From: Mucilaginibacter mallensis
Lineage (GTDB): Bacteria > Bacteroidota > Bacteroidia > Sphingobacteriales > Sphingobacteriaceae
DNA length: 64,000 nucleotides
Direction: 5' to 3'
Assembly (NCBI RefSeq): GCF_900105165.1
Contig: NZ_LT629740.1
Span: 5,642,001 to 5,706,000, forward strand
This document shows, one piece after another, positions 1 to 6,557 of this stretch; within the stretch, counting starts at the first letter, position 1, and each line of letters opens with the position of its first letter. Made by a program: the position numbers and the translations under genes. Below the pieces are notes generated by a model. That model ran no database searches, was not told the DNA's origin, and saw only the letters and a program-made list of their open reading frames with translations.

Positions 1-1
1 A

Positions 2-784
2 TCGTTTCTTGGGCCCGAATCTCAGTTTCTTTTCGGCCAGGTTCGTGTAGCAATCGTAGGGCTTGGTGGCGGCGGATCACATGTTGCCCAGCAGTTTGCA
101 CATATCGGAATTTTAAACCCGGCTATTTTTGATGGGGACCACGCCGAAGAATCAAACCTGAATAGGCTGATCGGCGCATGGTTTATGGATATCTTGCGAC
201 GCACGCTAAAAACCAGGATTGCCAAACGGCTTTTTAAAAAGATACTTCCCGGTGTGGCCGTTGAATGTTATGATGGCCGTTGGCAGGATTATGCGGAAGC
301 AATGCAAACTTGTGATATTGTTGTCGGCTGCGTGGATGATTATGCCTCGAGGGCTGAGTTGGAGGCGGAATGCAGAAGGTACCTGATCCCGTATATCGAT
401 ATAGGTATGGATGTACATGTGGATGAAGCGGGTAAAAGCCACATCTCGGGCCAGGTGATTACTTCAATTCCAGGCTGGCCTTGTATGCGCTGCCTGCAGT
501 TTGTGACTGAGGAAAAACTCGGTAAAGAAGCAGCCAAATACGGACAGGCGGGCATCCGGCCGCAGGTAGTTTGGCCAAACGGCACCCTGGCATCGACTGC
601 CGTCGGGATAGTTGTGGAGTTAATAACAGGCTGGACTTCACAGGGAATGGGAAATAATTATTTATCTTATGACGGAGACAAGGGAACGCTGGTGCCGAGC
701 CACCGTTTAAAATTTTTGCCGGAGGAGGCATGCGACCATTTTCCCCTCAGTCAAAGCGGCGTTCCCGCCTATCAATCCCTGTAA
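2..784 (+). CDS. ThiF/E1-like adenylyltransferase (5' end outside window)
   Basis: The frame is open from the first complete codon, so the start lies upstream; 260 residues are visible. A Rossmann ATP-binding loop (IVGLGGGGSH, residues 18-27) is followed by the E1/ThiF signature DGDHAEESNLNR (44-55). Further on come VGCVDD, YLIPYIDIG and a CxxC pair (C161, C164) that may bind zinc. By family knowledge such enzymes adenylate the C-terminus of a ubiquitin-like or sulfur-carrier protein. The GLGGGGS form with a preceding LGPESQ resembles E1 enzymes encoded beside JAB peptidases or E2-like proteins more than ThiF or MoeB of cofactor synthesis; this is inference. No carrier protein is visible, but it could be encoded upstream. 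It heads a plus-strand series with an RNase H-like protein and a kinase. Confidence 0.85.
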   Translation, partial: SFLGPESQFLFGQVRVAIVGLGGGGSHVAQQFAHIGILNPAIFDGDHAEESNLNRLIGAWFMDILRRTLKTRIAKRLFKKILPGVAVECYDGRWQDYAEAMQTCDIVVGCVDDYASRAELEAECRRYLIPYIDIGMDVHVDEAGKSHISGQVITSIPGWPCMRCLQFVTEEKLGKEAAKYGQAGIRPQVVWPNGTLASTAVGIVVELITGWTSQGMGNNYLSYDGDKGTLVPSHRLKFLPEEACDHFPLSQSGVPAYQSL

Positions 785-789
785 AGTTT

Positions 790-841
790 ATTTAGGTAAT
801 ATGTTGGATTTTAATTATCATTGTTCGCCTATTACCTAAAT
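790..841. promoter_or_regulatory. 11-bp inverted repeat between ThiF and RNase H-like genes
   Basis: ATTTAGGTAAT at 790-800 is mirrored by ATTACCTAAAT at 831-841, with a 30-base spacer. It fills the only sizeable gap of the cassette, just before the ATG at 851. It could be an operator or an RNA hairpin; no T-tract follows, so a terminator is unlikely. Confidence 0.4.
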
Positions 842-850
842 GCTTTTAAT

Positions 851-1315
851 ATGCGCCTTATTGGCATCCGAGTTACGCCGCACAAAGTATTATATTCCAT
901 TGTCGATGATAATGAAGGAAGTATAAGTACCATTAACCAGGACTTGGTCATCCCCGTTTCTTTTAACGTTCCGCAAAAGCTCAAATATGTTAGAAAAACC
1001 TTCCTGGATATTTTAGGTGAATATGCTATAGTACGTGCGGGAATCAAACTGACGGAATATTCCGGTTACCAGGGGCCCGATATCAATAGGGTAATGATTG
1101 AAGGGGTTATACAAGAGATGCTTGCCAGTAGCAAGGTTGAAAAATATTTTACCGGGACAAAGGTTTCCATTGCGGCTCGGCTAGGTATTTCGGCGGATGG
1201 TACAATTTCCCGGATGATAGACGGGCATGAGAACTACCCAGGAATAATAGATTGGCAGTCCCTCGGCAAAGAACATAGGGAATGTATACTTACGGCATTG
1301 GCTGTTAATAATTGA
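851..1315 (+). CDS. Predicted RNase H-fold (RuvC/DUF3010-like) protein
   Basis: 154 residues. I chose the ATG at 851 because the protein then opens directly with the first strand (MRLIGIRVTPHKVLYSIV); an in-frame TTG at 821 would lie inside the inverted repeat. The order of elements fits an RNase H/RuvC-like fold: two opening strands, a long helix (about 40-58), a strand ending in KLTE, a helix containing VMIEGVIQ, and a C-terminal helix near ECILTALA. The arrangement I.LTE...G.......EG.IQ recalls DUF3010/RuvC-like small proteins. The acidic residues in TE and EG are candidate metal ligands, but the usual first-strand aspartate is absent, so it may be inactive or a structural variant. The kinase gene starts 4 bases after its stop, which implies co-expression. 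The fold assignment is inference. Confidence 0.6.
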   Translation: MRLIGIRVTPHKVLYSIVDDNEGSISTINQDLVIPVSFNVPQKLKYVRKTFLDILGEYAIVRAGIKLTEYSGYQGPDINRVMIEGVIQEMLASSKVEKYFTGTKVSIAARLGISADGTISRMIDGHENYPGIIDWQSLGKEHRECILTALAVNN

Positions 1316-1318
1316 TCC

Positions 1319-2380
1319 ATGCTTGACTATACCAATACCAGCCTGCATTTTAAAAAACTGATGAATATCAGCGAGCAGGGAAAGAACTCTGAAGTTTTCA
1401 GGGCGCATGATTACCAGCTTGATGCCGTGATCGTTGTTAAAAAGATAAAGAAAGCCGACTTGGCGGGGCCGGATAATTTTTTCAAGGAAGCAAAAATATT
1501 ATATGCCTCTGCTCATGCGAACATTGTTCCTATCCAATATGCCTGCCAGGATGATGATCATATTTATATAACCATGCCCGATTACGAGCAAGGCTCTATC
1601 AACCAACTGATTGATCAAAGATTTTTAAGCCTTACCGAAATTATACGTTATAGCATTGATTTTTTAAGCGGGCTGCATCATATCCATTCTAAGAACCTCG
1701 TCCATTGCGATGTTAAACCCAATAATATACTTCTTTCCACATCAGATGATGCTACGCTGACCGACTTTGGACTAGCAAAATATCTGGATCTCCAGGGATT
1801 TGCCGCAGCGGAAATGTTCTATTATTGGACTCAGGCACCGGAAAATTTCAGGTCGGAAAAAATTACTCACCAAACTGATATTTACCAGGCGGGGCTGACG
1901 GTGTACCGGATGTGCAACGGGAACCAGGAATTTAAGCGACAGCTTAAGCCATTCATTATCGAGGGGGCTTTCGGGGATGACCTTTTTAAAGCTGCCGTGC
2001 TTAAAGGGAAATTTCCCGACAGGACTCATTATCACCCGCATATACCGCAGCGGTTGAAAAATTATATTCGCAAAGCATTAGAGATCGACCCTGCTAACCG
2101 CTACGAATCTGTGTTGGATTTCCTGAATGATTTGGCGGGGCTGGATGTGCCCTATGACTGGCAGTTTAGCCCAAGTGATCATGAGTTAGAATGGACATGT
2201 GAAAAGGATGGCAAATTCTATTTAGTGAAGACAAGTCGTATAGATTTGGATAATTCAAGCGTTTTAACGACAAAAACCTTGAATAAAGCTCAACAGATTA
2301 ACGCTTATTGTCGTAAAAAGATAAACCACGACGAGGCTTTTGCGTTAGTAAAGCAAGCCCTTAACGATAAGAATTTATAA
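1319..2380 (+). CDS. Hanks-type Ser/Thr protein kinase, non-RD variant
   Basis: 353 residues. Kinase landmarks are in order: a loose glycine loop (QGKNSEVFRA, 20-29), the ATP lysine in VIVVKKI (about 41), the catalytic loop HCDVKPNN (about 129-136), DFG (about 149), APENF in place of APE, TDIYQAG for the F-helix and the late arginine in DPANRY. The HRD arginine is replaced by cysteine, so this is a non-RD kinase that may not need activation-loop phosphorylation. There is no transmembrane segment or PASTA domain, so it is cytosolic, unlike PknB. The last 70 residues are an unrecognised extension. It directly follows the RNase H-like gene and precedes a small basic protein. Substrates are unknown; neighbouring proteins are the obvious candidates. 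Confidence 0.88.
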   Translation: MLDYTNTSLHFKKLMNISEQGKNSEVFRAHDYQLDAVIVVKKIKKADLAGPDNFFKEAKILYASAHANIVPIQYACQDDDHIYITMPDYEQGSINQLIDQRFLSLTEIIRYSIDFLSGLHHIHSKNLVHCDVKPNNILLSTSDDATLTDFGLAKYLDLQGFAAAEMFYYWTQAPENFRSEKITHQTDIYQAGLTVYRMCNGNQEFKRQLKPFIIEGAFGDDLFKAAVLKGKFPDRTHYHPHIPQRLKNYIRKALEIDPANRYESVLDFLNDLAGLDVPYDWQFSPSDHELEWTCEKDGKFYLVKTSRIDLDNSSVLTTKTLNKAQQINAYCRKKINHDEAFALVKQALNDKNL

Positions 2381-2390
2381 TTAATTATAA

Positions 2391-2570
2391 ATGATGAAGC
2401 GTCAACCGTCTAAAACCGGCCATAGCTTGTCCGCGAGGAATCGTTCGGAAAACTTGCTGAGCGGTCATTATTATGGCGTGTACCTAAATAAAACCAGCCC
2501 GGATGTCTTTGAGAAAAAATTTGAAAGGGTAATCCAAAAGAATGGCTACGTTAAGCTGAAAAAAAAATAA
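2391..2570 (+). CDS. Small basic protein, end of the ThiF-kinase cassette
   Basis: 59 residues from ATG 2391, ten bases after the kinase stop. A second ATG follows immediately and could be the real start. The protein is strongly basic and ends in KLKKK. It has one candidate motif region, GHYYGVYLNKTSPDVFEKKF. No family is recognised. It could be a nucleic-acid-binding partner or the modified carrier or substrate of the E1-like enzyme, but it lacks a C-terminal Gly-Gly, which argues against a ubiquitin-like carrier. Tight spacing and strand support it as a real gene. It converges on the next gene with 8 bases between stops. Confidence 0.55.
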   Translation: MMKRQPSKTGHSLSARNRSENLLSGHYYGVYLNKTSPDVFEKKFERVIQKNGYVKLKKK

Positions 2571-2578
2571 CCGCTGTT

Positions 2579-3442
2579 TCAGTTGATCGGCACCAATACC
2601 TGCACGGGAGCCCCATTAGGATCTGTCGTTGTCTGAATGTCAATATAGGTAACGTTGACATTAGCAATTTTACTGCCAGGGATAGTAAAGTATTTGCCAG
2701 GAATAATTATCATATCACCACTGTCATTTTCGTAGGTAGTCGTTTTAACGCCACTATTTGCCAATTCAATCACCTGGCTGTTTTTACGCAGATCCCTTCT
2801 TCTTGTACCGCTCAAAGTGATGTAAGCCAGCTCATTTTTGTCCGGTACGGTATCGAATTTCTCAAGAATGCCGGAGTAGATTACAGTAACTTCTTTGGTT
2901 TCAGAAACCACATCAACCAGCACAAGGTCTACCTGCGCACGTTTGGAAGGTTCTAATAGCAGGCCTGTAAATAACCGGAGGTACATGTTTTCCCCAATCA
3001 GCATAAAATTAAGGGAAGGAAACCAGATAAAGCATTGGGTTACCACAAGCCCGGCCAAAAAGCCAAAAAACGTTTCCCAAAGAATATACCAGAGAAAAGA
3101 AGTGAGTTCCTTATCAAAGAGGGAATTATCGCTGATAATATCTTTTTGACTGGAAAAGATATTCAGCAGCAATCTAAAATCAATTTCCCTGCCCCACCAG
3201 TCTATTACACAAACAGAAATCAAATGTTGTACTAGCGGCACAATTGAAAAAAAGAAAAGCGTTTCTGAAAAATTGAGCTTGGACAGGATATTGATAAAGT
3301 TTCTTCGGGCTAGTTCACCAGAAAATGTTGACGCAGCCTGGCTGGTTTTATCTGAGAACCTCCAAAAAGTGATTCCAATTCGGAAAAAAAGAGCTGGTAA
3401 CAGCAGCAATAAAATGATTAACGCTCCTAAAGCTATATTCAT
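2579..3442 (-). CDS. Membrane protein with C-terminal soluble beta domain
   Basis: 287 residues. A hydrophobic N-terminus (about 2-25, LLLLLPALFFRIG), a second membrane segment at about 62-85 (FFFSIVPLVQHLI) and a third at about 125-150 (FFGFLAGLVVTQC) anchor it. From about 170 on it becomes a beta-rich soluble domain (VDLVLVDVVSETKEVTVIYSG, then TLSGTRRRD). The architecture resembles DUF6338-type proteins; I hold that loosely. It follows a 59-residue gene by 18 bases on the same strand, so the two form an operon convergent with the ThiF-kinase cassette. Such membrane proteins often sit in defence islands as effectors, but nothing here shows its activity. Confidence 0.7.
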   Translation of the reverse strand: MNIALGALIILLLLLPALFFRIGITFWRFSDKTSQAASTFSGELARRNFINILSKLNFSETLFFFSIVPLVQHLISVCVIDWWGREIDFRLLLNIFSSQKDIISDNSLFDKELTSFLWYILWETFFGFLAGLVVTQCFIWFPSLNFMLIGENMYLRLFTGLLLEPSKRAQVDLVLVDVVSETKEVTVIYSGILEKFDTVPDKNELAYITLSGTRRRDLRKNSQVIELANSGVKTTTYENDSGDMIIIPGKYFTIPGSKIANVNVTYIDIQTTTDPNGAPVQVLVPIN

Positions 3443-3460
3443 TAACCGGCAGAAAAGGGA

Positions 3461-3640
3461 TTAACGATTGCCCGATGCAGGTTTAGGAGATTCCTGAACG
3501 GAATTAACTTCTGCGGTCTTTTGTTGGTGAGGATCGGACACAGTATAGCCAAGTTGCTCGTAAAAGCTATTTAGCAAATCATTAGATTTTTTTGTGTTTT
3601 CAATTACCTGGTAACCCTCAAAACTCATTATTGGTTCCAT
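3461..3640 (-). CDS. Small hypothetical protein, partner of the membrane protein
   Basis: 59 residues starting MEPIMSFEGYQVIENTKKSN. A good Shine-Dalgarno-like GGAGGG lies a few bases before the ATG, which is unusual for Bacteroidota and supports the start. The N-terminal half is probably helical, with a tyrosine- and leucine-rich face (LLNSFYEQLGY). The C-terminal third is polar and probably disordered, rich in Q, S and P. The membrane-protein gene begins 18 bases after its stop. No family recognised; a regulator, or an antidote of the membrane protein, is possible but unsupported. Confidence 0.6.
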   Translation of the reverse strand: MEPIMSFEGYQVIENTKKSNDLLNSFYEQLGYTVSDPHQQKTAEVNSVQESPKPASGNR

Positions 3641-3738
3641 GTTCCCTCCAATTATAAATCAAATATAAAAAGAAATGCTAAATATAGCAAGCATGAAATC
3701 TATTTTTTGTTTGATATAATTAGCATTTGACAATCTAA

Positions 3739-4356
3739 TTACTGGATTTTCATTTTCTTAATAATATTTTCCAAAGCGGAAGATTGTTTTTCCGACAAAG
3801 TTCCTTTTCTTTCACAATCCCGTTTTAAAGAATCGACAAACTTCCTGTCAAACCACTTATTGTCCTCCGACCATTTCAACACCATATTGATCCTGTTTAA
3901 AAATGTATTTGTTTCATAGCTGGTGAAATCAAGGAATTTCTTGTTGATCTTTTCACGAATGCTCATTTGCTTTTCGGATAAAACCCTTTTACGCAAAGTG
4001 TCCGAATAAAATTCATATTCAAATTCCGTAATCACATTTTTTTCAAAAAGATATTCCAAAACCTCTGCGCTAAGGCTTTTAGAAATATCATCTTTTAACC
4101 GGTTAATGGAATCAAATATTTTATTGCCTTTTTCTATTCCTAAAAATTTATTGATGCAGCAGTTACCCACTTCAGTCTCGTTGCCATTTTTATCGTTTTT
4201 AATTACGCATATATTCTTAATCGGATAATGGCCACAAAGACAAGTCTGAAATTCTTCACTCTGGTAAGCATAATCAAAATCCCATTCGTTTTTTGCGATT
4301 TCCCAATATTTGGAAACACTTAGTTTAATGATTTCTTCTGTGAGTTTAAAGTGCAT
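3739..4356 (-). CDS. Hypothetical protein with Cys-rich metal-binding motif
   Basis: 205 residues. The N-terminal third carries CLCGHYPIKNIC (C39, C41, C50) and VGNCCINKF (C66, C67), joined by a KNDKNGN turn. This spacing suggests a small zinc site, seen in several phage- and plasmid-borne proteins of unknown role. The remainder is helical and charged, with two stretches built around LSEKQ (about 125-130 and 187-192), which could be an internal repeat. It is AT-rich like the recombinase gene and is transcribed away from it; the 181-base gap between them carries palindromes. No function can be assigned. Confidence 0.65.
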   Translation of the reverse strand: MHFKLTEEIIKLSVSKYWEIAKNEWDFDYAYQSEEFQTCLCGHYPIKNICVIKNDKNGNETEVGNCCINKFLGIEKGNKIFDSINRLKDDISKSLSAEVLEYLFEKNVITEFEYEFYSDTLRKRVLSEKQMSIREKINKKFLDFTSYETNTFLNRINMVLKWSEDNKWFDRKFVDSLKRDCERKGTLSEKQSSALENIIKKMKIQ

Positions 4357-4403
4357 AGTGATAAAGCTTAGTGTATATGAAGTTAGTTATTTAAATTAAT
4401 TTC

Positions 4404-4424
4404 ATCGATATCTAGTGATATCAT
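4404..4424. promoter_or_regulatory. Dyad in the divergent region before the serine recombinase
   Basis: ATCGATATC and GATATCAT flank the four bases TAGT, giving a near-perfect 21-base dyad with two GATATC half sites. It lies 48 bases from the start of the Cys-motif gene. Candidate operator or recombinase site. Confidence 0.4.
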
Positions 4425-4463
4425 GTTTGAAGTTTATATAGTAAGCATAAATTATAAACTCCA

Positions 4464-4485
4464 TTAACTATGGATCCATAGTTAA
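4464..4485. promoter_or_regulatory. Perfect 22-bp palindrome 52 bp upstream of the recombinase
   Basis: The half site TTAACTATGGA is followed by its exact reverse complement, centred on GA|TC. It lies between divergently transcribed genes, just before the serine recombinase. It may be an autoregulatory operator or part of the recombination (att/res) site; dyads of this kind next to serine recombinases are common. Confidence 0.5.
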
Positions 4486-4537
4486 AGACTAAATAATCTC
4501 AAATGGTTAAATTGGATAAAATTAAAACTTATCCATC

Positions 4538-6013
4538 ATGCAATCAGCCTATTTATATGTCCGCGTTAGTACGGATGAACAAAAAAAGACGGGATATTCT
4601 CTTATTGAACAGGAAGCGCGTTTGCTCCAATATTGTGAAATAAATCATCTCAAAGTCAAAAGCATATTCCGGGAAGATTACTCCGCCAAGGATTTTAACC
4701 GGCCCGAATGGACCAAACTTATTAAGACAATTAAGAAAAACAAGCGACGGCCTCCGGAAAAAATTTTGTTTCTTAATTGGGACCGTTTTAGTCGAAATAT
4801 TGAATACGCCTATCAAACACTTGGGATTTTGAAGAAGCTCAATGTGCGTGCTATGGCTATTAATCAGCCAATTGATATTGATATTCCGGAAAGTATCGTT
4901 TTGCTGGCAATAAATTTATCTATGTCCGAGGCAGAGAATAGCAGGAGAGGAAAGAATTGTTCTGATGGTATGCGAAGAGCCAGGAAAATGGGCCGTTGGC
5001 CTGGTAAAGCACCAGTAGGTTATATTAATACTACTGGTCCTGACGGAAGAAAATTTATTGTTCCAAAGCAACCGGAAGCCAGTCATGTTAAATGGTCATT
5101 TGAGCAAATGGCGAAAGGTATTTATACCATGAACCAGGTTAGAAAAATGGCAAACCACAACGGCTTTCATTGCAGCAGAAATAATTTTTGGAAAGTTCTG
5201 CATAATCCAATGTATTGTGGTATTGTAACAGTACCGGCAAATAAAACTGAGGATATGCTATTGGTTAAAGGCGTTCATGCCCCTCTTATCTCTGAAAATC
5301 TATTCAGCAAAGTTCAATGTCTCAATAGTATAAAGCAGCGGGATAGATCAAAAAAGATAAGTCAAAATCATTTGTTTCCATTACGTGGATTTTTGATATG
5401 TCCATATTGCAGCCGGCGTTTCTTAGGAAGCTTTTCTCAAGGTAAAACTTCAAAATATGGTTATTACCATTGTTCAACATCCAGGTGTAAAGGTAGATTT
5501 AGAGCTGATAAATTAGATAAAGCATATGAAGAACATTTGAAGAAAATTCATCTTCGTTCTGAAACCTATGATTTGTTTAGCCTAATACTGCAAGATGAAA
5601 ATATCTTTTCAGTGCGAAAGGCTCACATGGATAGTAGTAAAGCAATCACCGACGATATTTACAAGCAGGAGATGTTGCTGGCAAAATCAAGGCATTTGCT
5701 GGTTACGGGAAAAATCGATGATGAGGATTTTGATTGTTTAAAACAGGATTATAAACAAAATATAAATAGCTTAAATGAACGGCTAAATCTAGTTACTGCA
5801 ATATTAACTGAGAGTGATAGTAACCAAACCGAATGGATGTATACAGCCTCAAACGTTTTTCAATCTTATAAACATCAGGACATTTACGGCAAACGATTTA
5901 TGATCGACCTTCTTAAGCCATCCTCCATAAATTTAAGTGAAAGAAATATTGATAGTATTATTATCAATAAAGCCCTTTCTAAAATTTTCGACTATAAAAC
6001 TTACAATTCGTAA
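4538..6013 (+). CDS. Large serine recombinase (integrase)
   Basis: 491 residues. The N-terminal resolvase domain (about 1-150) opens YLYVRVSTDEQ with the nucleophile Ser11, followed by the active-site arginine block NWDRFSRN. A recombinase domain covers about 160-265 (KAPVGYIN...). A zinc ribbon follows with CPYC at 288-291 and CSTSRC at 313-318, then a helical, probably coiled-coil part (about 365-430). The order and length are those of phage or ICE large serine integrases. It performs site-specific integration or excision at short att sites without host factors. It points toward the tmRNA fragment at 6474, the likely element boundary. The gene is AT-rich relative to the core genes to its right, consistent with transfer. 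Confidence 0.95.
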   Translation: MQSAYLYVRVSTDEQKKTGYSLIEQEARLLQYCEINHLKVKSIFREDYSAKDFNRPEWTKLIKTIKKNKRRPPEKILFLNWDRFSRNIEYAYQTLGILKKLNVRAMAINQPIDIDIPESIVLLAINLSMSEAENSRRGKNCSDGMRRARKMGRWPGKAPVGYINTTGPDGRKFIVPKQPEASHVKWSFEQMAKGIYTMNQVRKMANHNGFHCSRNNFWKVLHNPMYCGIVTVPANKTEDMLLVKGVHAPLISENLFSKVQCLNSIKQRDRSKKISQNHLFPLRGFLICPYCSRRFLGSFSQGKTSKYGYYHCSTSRCKGRFRADKLDKAYEEHLKKIHLRSETYDLFSLILQDENIFSVRKAHMDSSKAITDDIYKQEMLLAKSRHLLVTGKIDDEDFDCLKQDYKQNINSLNERLNLVTAILTESDSNQTEWMYTASNVFQSYKHQDIYGKRFMIDLLKPSSINLSERNIDSIIINKALSKIFDYKTYNS

Positions 6014-6066
6014 GTATATCTCTTAATCAATGAGGCCAATTACTTCTCCCAATAAATTTAACACAT

Positions 6067-6267
6067 ATGATGGAACAACATAAAAAAAGATTACCAGCGG
6101 TTTTTTCAAGTAGGAAAGTATCACCAGATCAGGCTGTCAACTTATTAAGACGAAACGGGATTCAGGTGAATGAAGAACAAGCTGCGATTATTTTGGATTT
6201 TCTTTACCTATTGGCAAGAACTTACAGCAAGGTAGCCGAGTACGAAGCCGCTGAGAGTGCGATTTGA
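6067..6267 (+). CDS. Small hypothetical protein next to the integrase
   Basis: 66 residues, starting MMEQHKKRLPAVFSSRKVSP; the second ATG, 3 bases on, is equally possible. The helical core (VSPDQAVNLLRRNGIQVNEE then AAIILDFLYLLART) looks like a compact globular helical protein. It resembles small proteins often seen in Bacteroidota mobile elements, which I recall only by pattern. It lies 53 bases after the recombinase stop, between it and the element end. A recombination-directionality or regulatory role is possible; nothing proves it. Confidence 0.6.
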   Translation: MMEQHKKRLPAVFSSRKVSPDQAVNLLRRNGIQVNEEQAAIILDFLYLLARTYSKVAEYEAAESAI

Positions 6268-6287
6268 CGTTTTGACAAATTCGCACC

Positions 6288-6396
6288 TAAGGGGATATCG
6301 AACACCAAAATCTCTTTTAACTAGCCAGAGTGTGGTTTTTGGCAATTGGAAACAATATTAAAAGAAATTATCGAACACCTTCTTTCTGGCTATCTT
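6288..6396. repeat. Short direct and inverted repeats near the element end
   Basis: The decamer ATCGAACACC occurs at about 6297 and again at about 6369. Inside and beside it TAGCCAGA (about 6322) is mirrored by TCTGGCTA (about 6384). The cluster sits between the small ORF and the tmRNA terminator, where an att core or recombinase arm sites would be expected. Confidence 0.35.
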
Positions 6397-6435
6397 TACA
6401 AGATAATGCACTTTCAATCAGATAATTATGATGAC

Positions 6436-6469
6436 AAAAAAGGGAGATACTCATGATTGAGTATCTCCC
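6436..6469 (-). terminator. Intrinsic terminator of the ssrA fragment
   Basis: GGGAGATACTCA (6442-6453) pairs perfectly with TGAGTATCTCCC (6458-6469) across a TGAT loop. On the minus strand the stem is followed by six T. It lies four bases beyond the mature 3' end of the tmRNA fragment, as expected for a native ssrA terminator. Confidence 0.85.
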
Positions 6470-6473
6470 CTAG

Positions 6474-6545
6474 TGGAGCCGGAGGGATTCGAACCCTCGT
6501 CCAAACCGCAGCTCACAACCTCCTTTGGCTACTAACCCCTTTTGT
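6474..6545 (-). ncRNA. ssrA: tmRNA 3'-end fragment (partial ssrA)
   Basis: On the minus strand the last bases read TTTGGACGAGGGTTCGAATC followed by CCTCCGGCTCCA. This is the classic tmRNA 3' end: T-arm GAGGG-TTCGAAT-CCCTC plus the 3' acceptor strand. No 5' acceptor partner, tag reading frame or pseudoknots lie upstream; an intact MBL gene begins only a few bases beyond. Only about 70 nt of a normally 350-400 nt RNA therefore remain here. tmRNA 3' ends are frequent integration sites, so this is probably an att-derived fragment. The right boundary is approximate. Confidence 0.7.
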
Positions 6546-6557
6546 GTAGCTTTGTGC

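Noticed and set aside
821..850. TTG start for the RNase H-like protein
   Set aside because: It lies inside an inverted repeat and adds residues before the first fold strand; ATG 851 is better.
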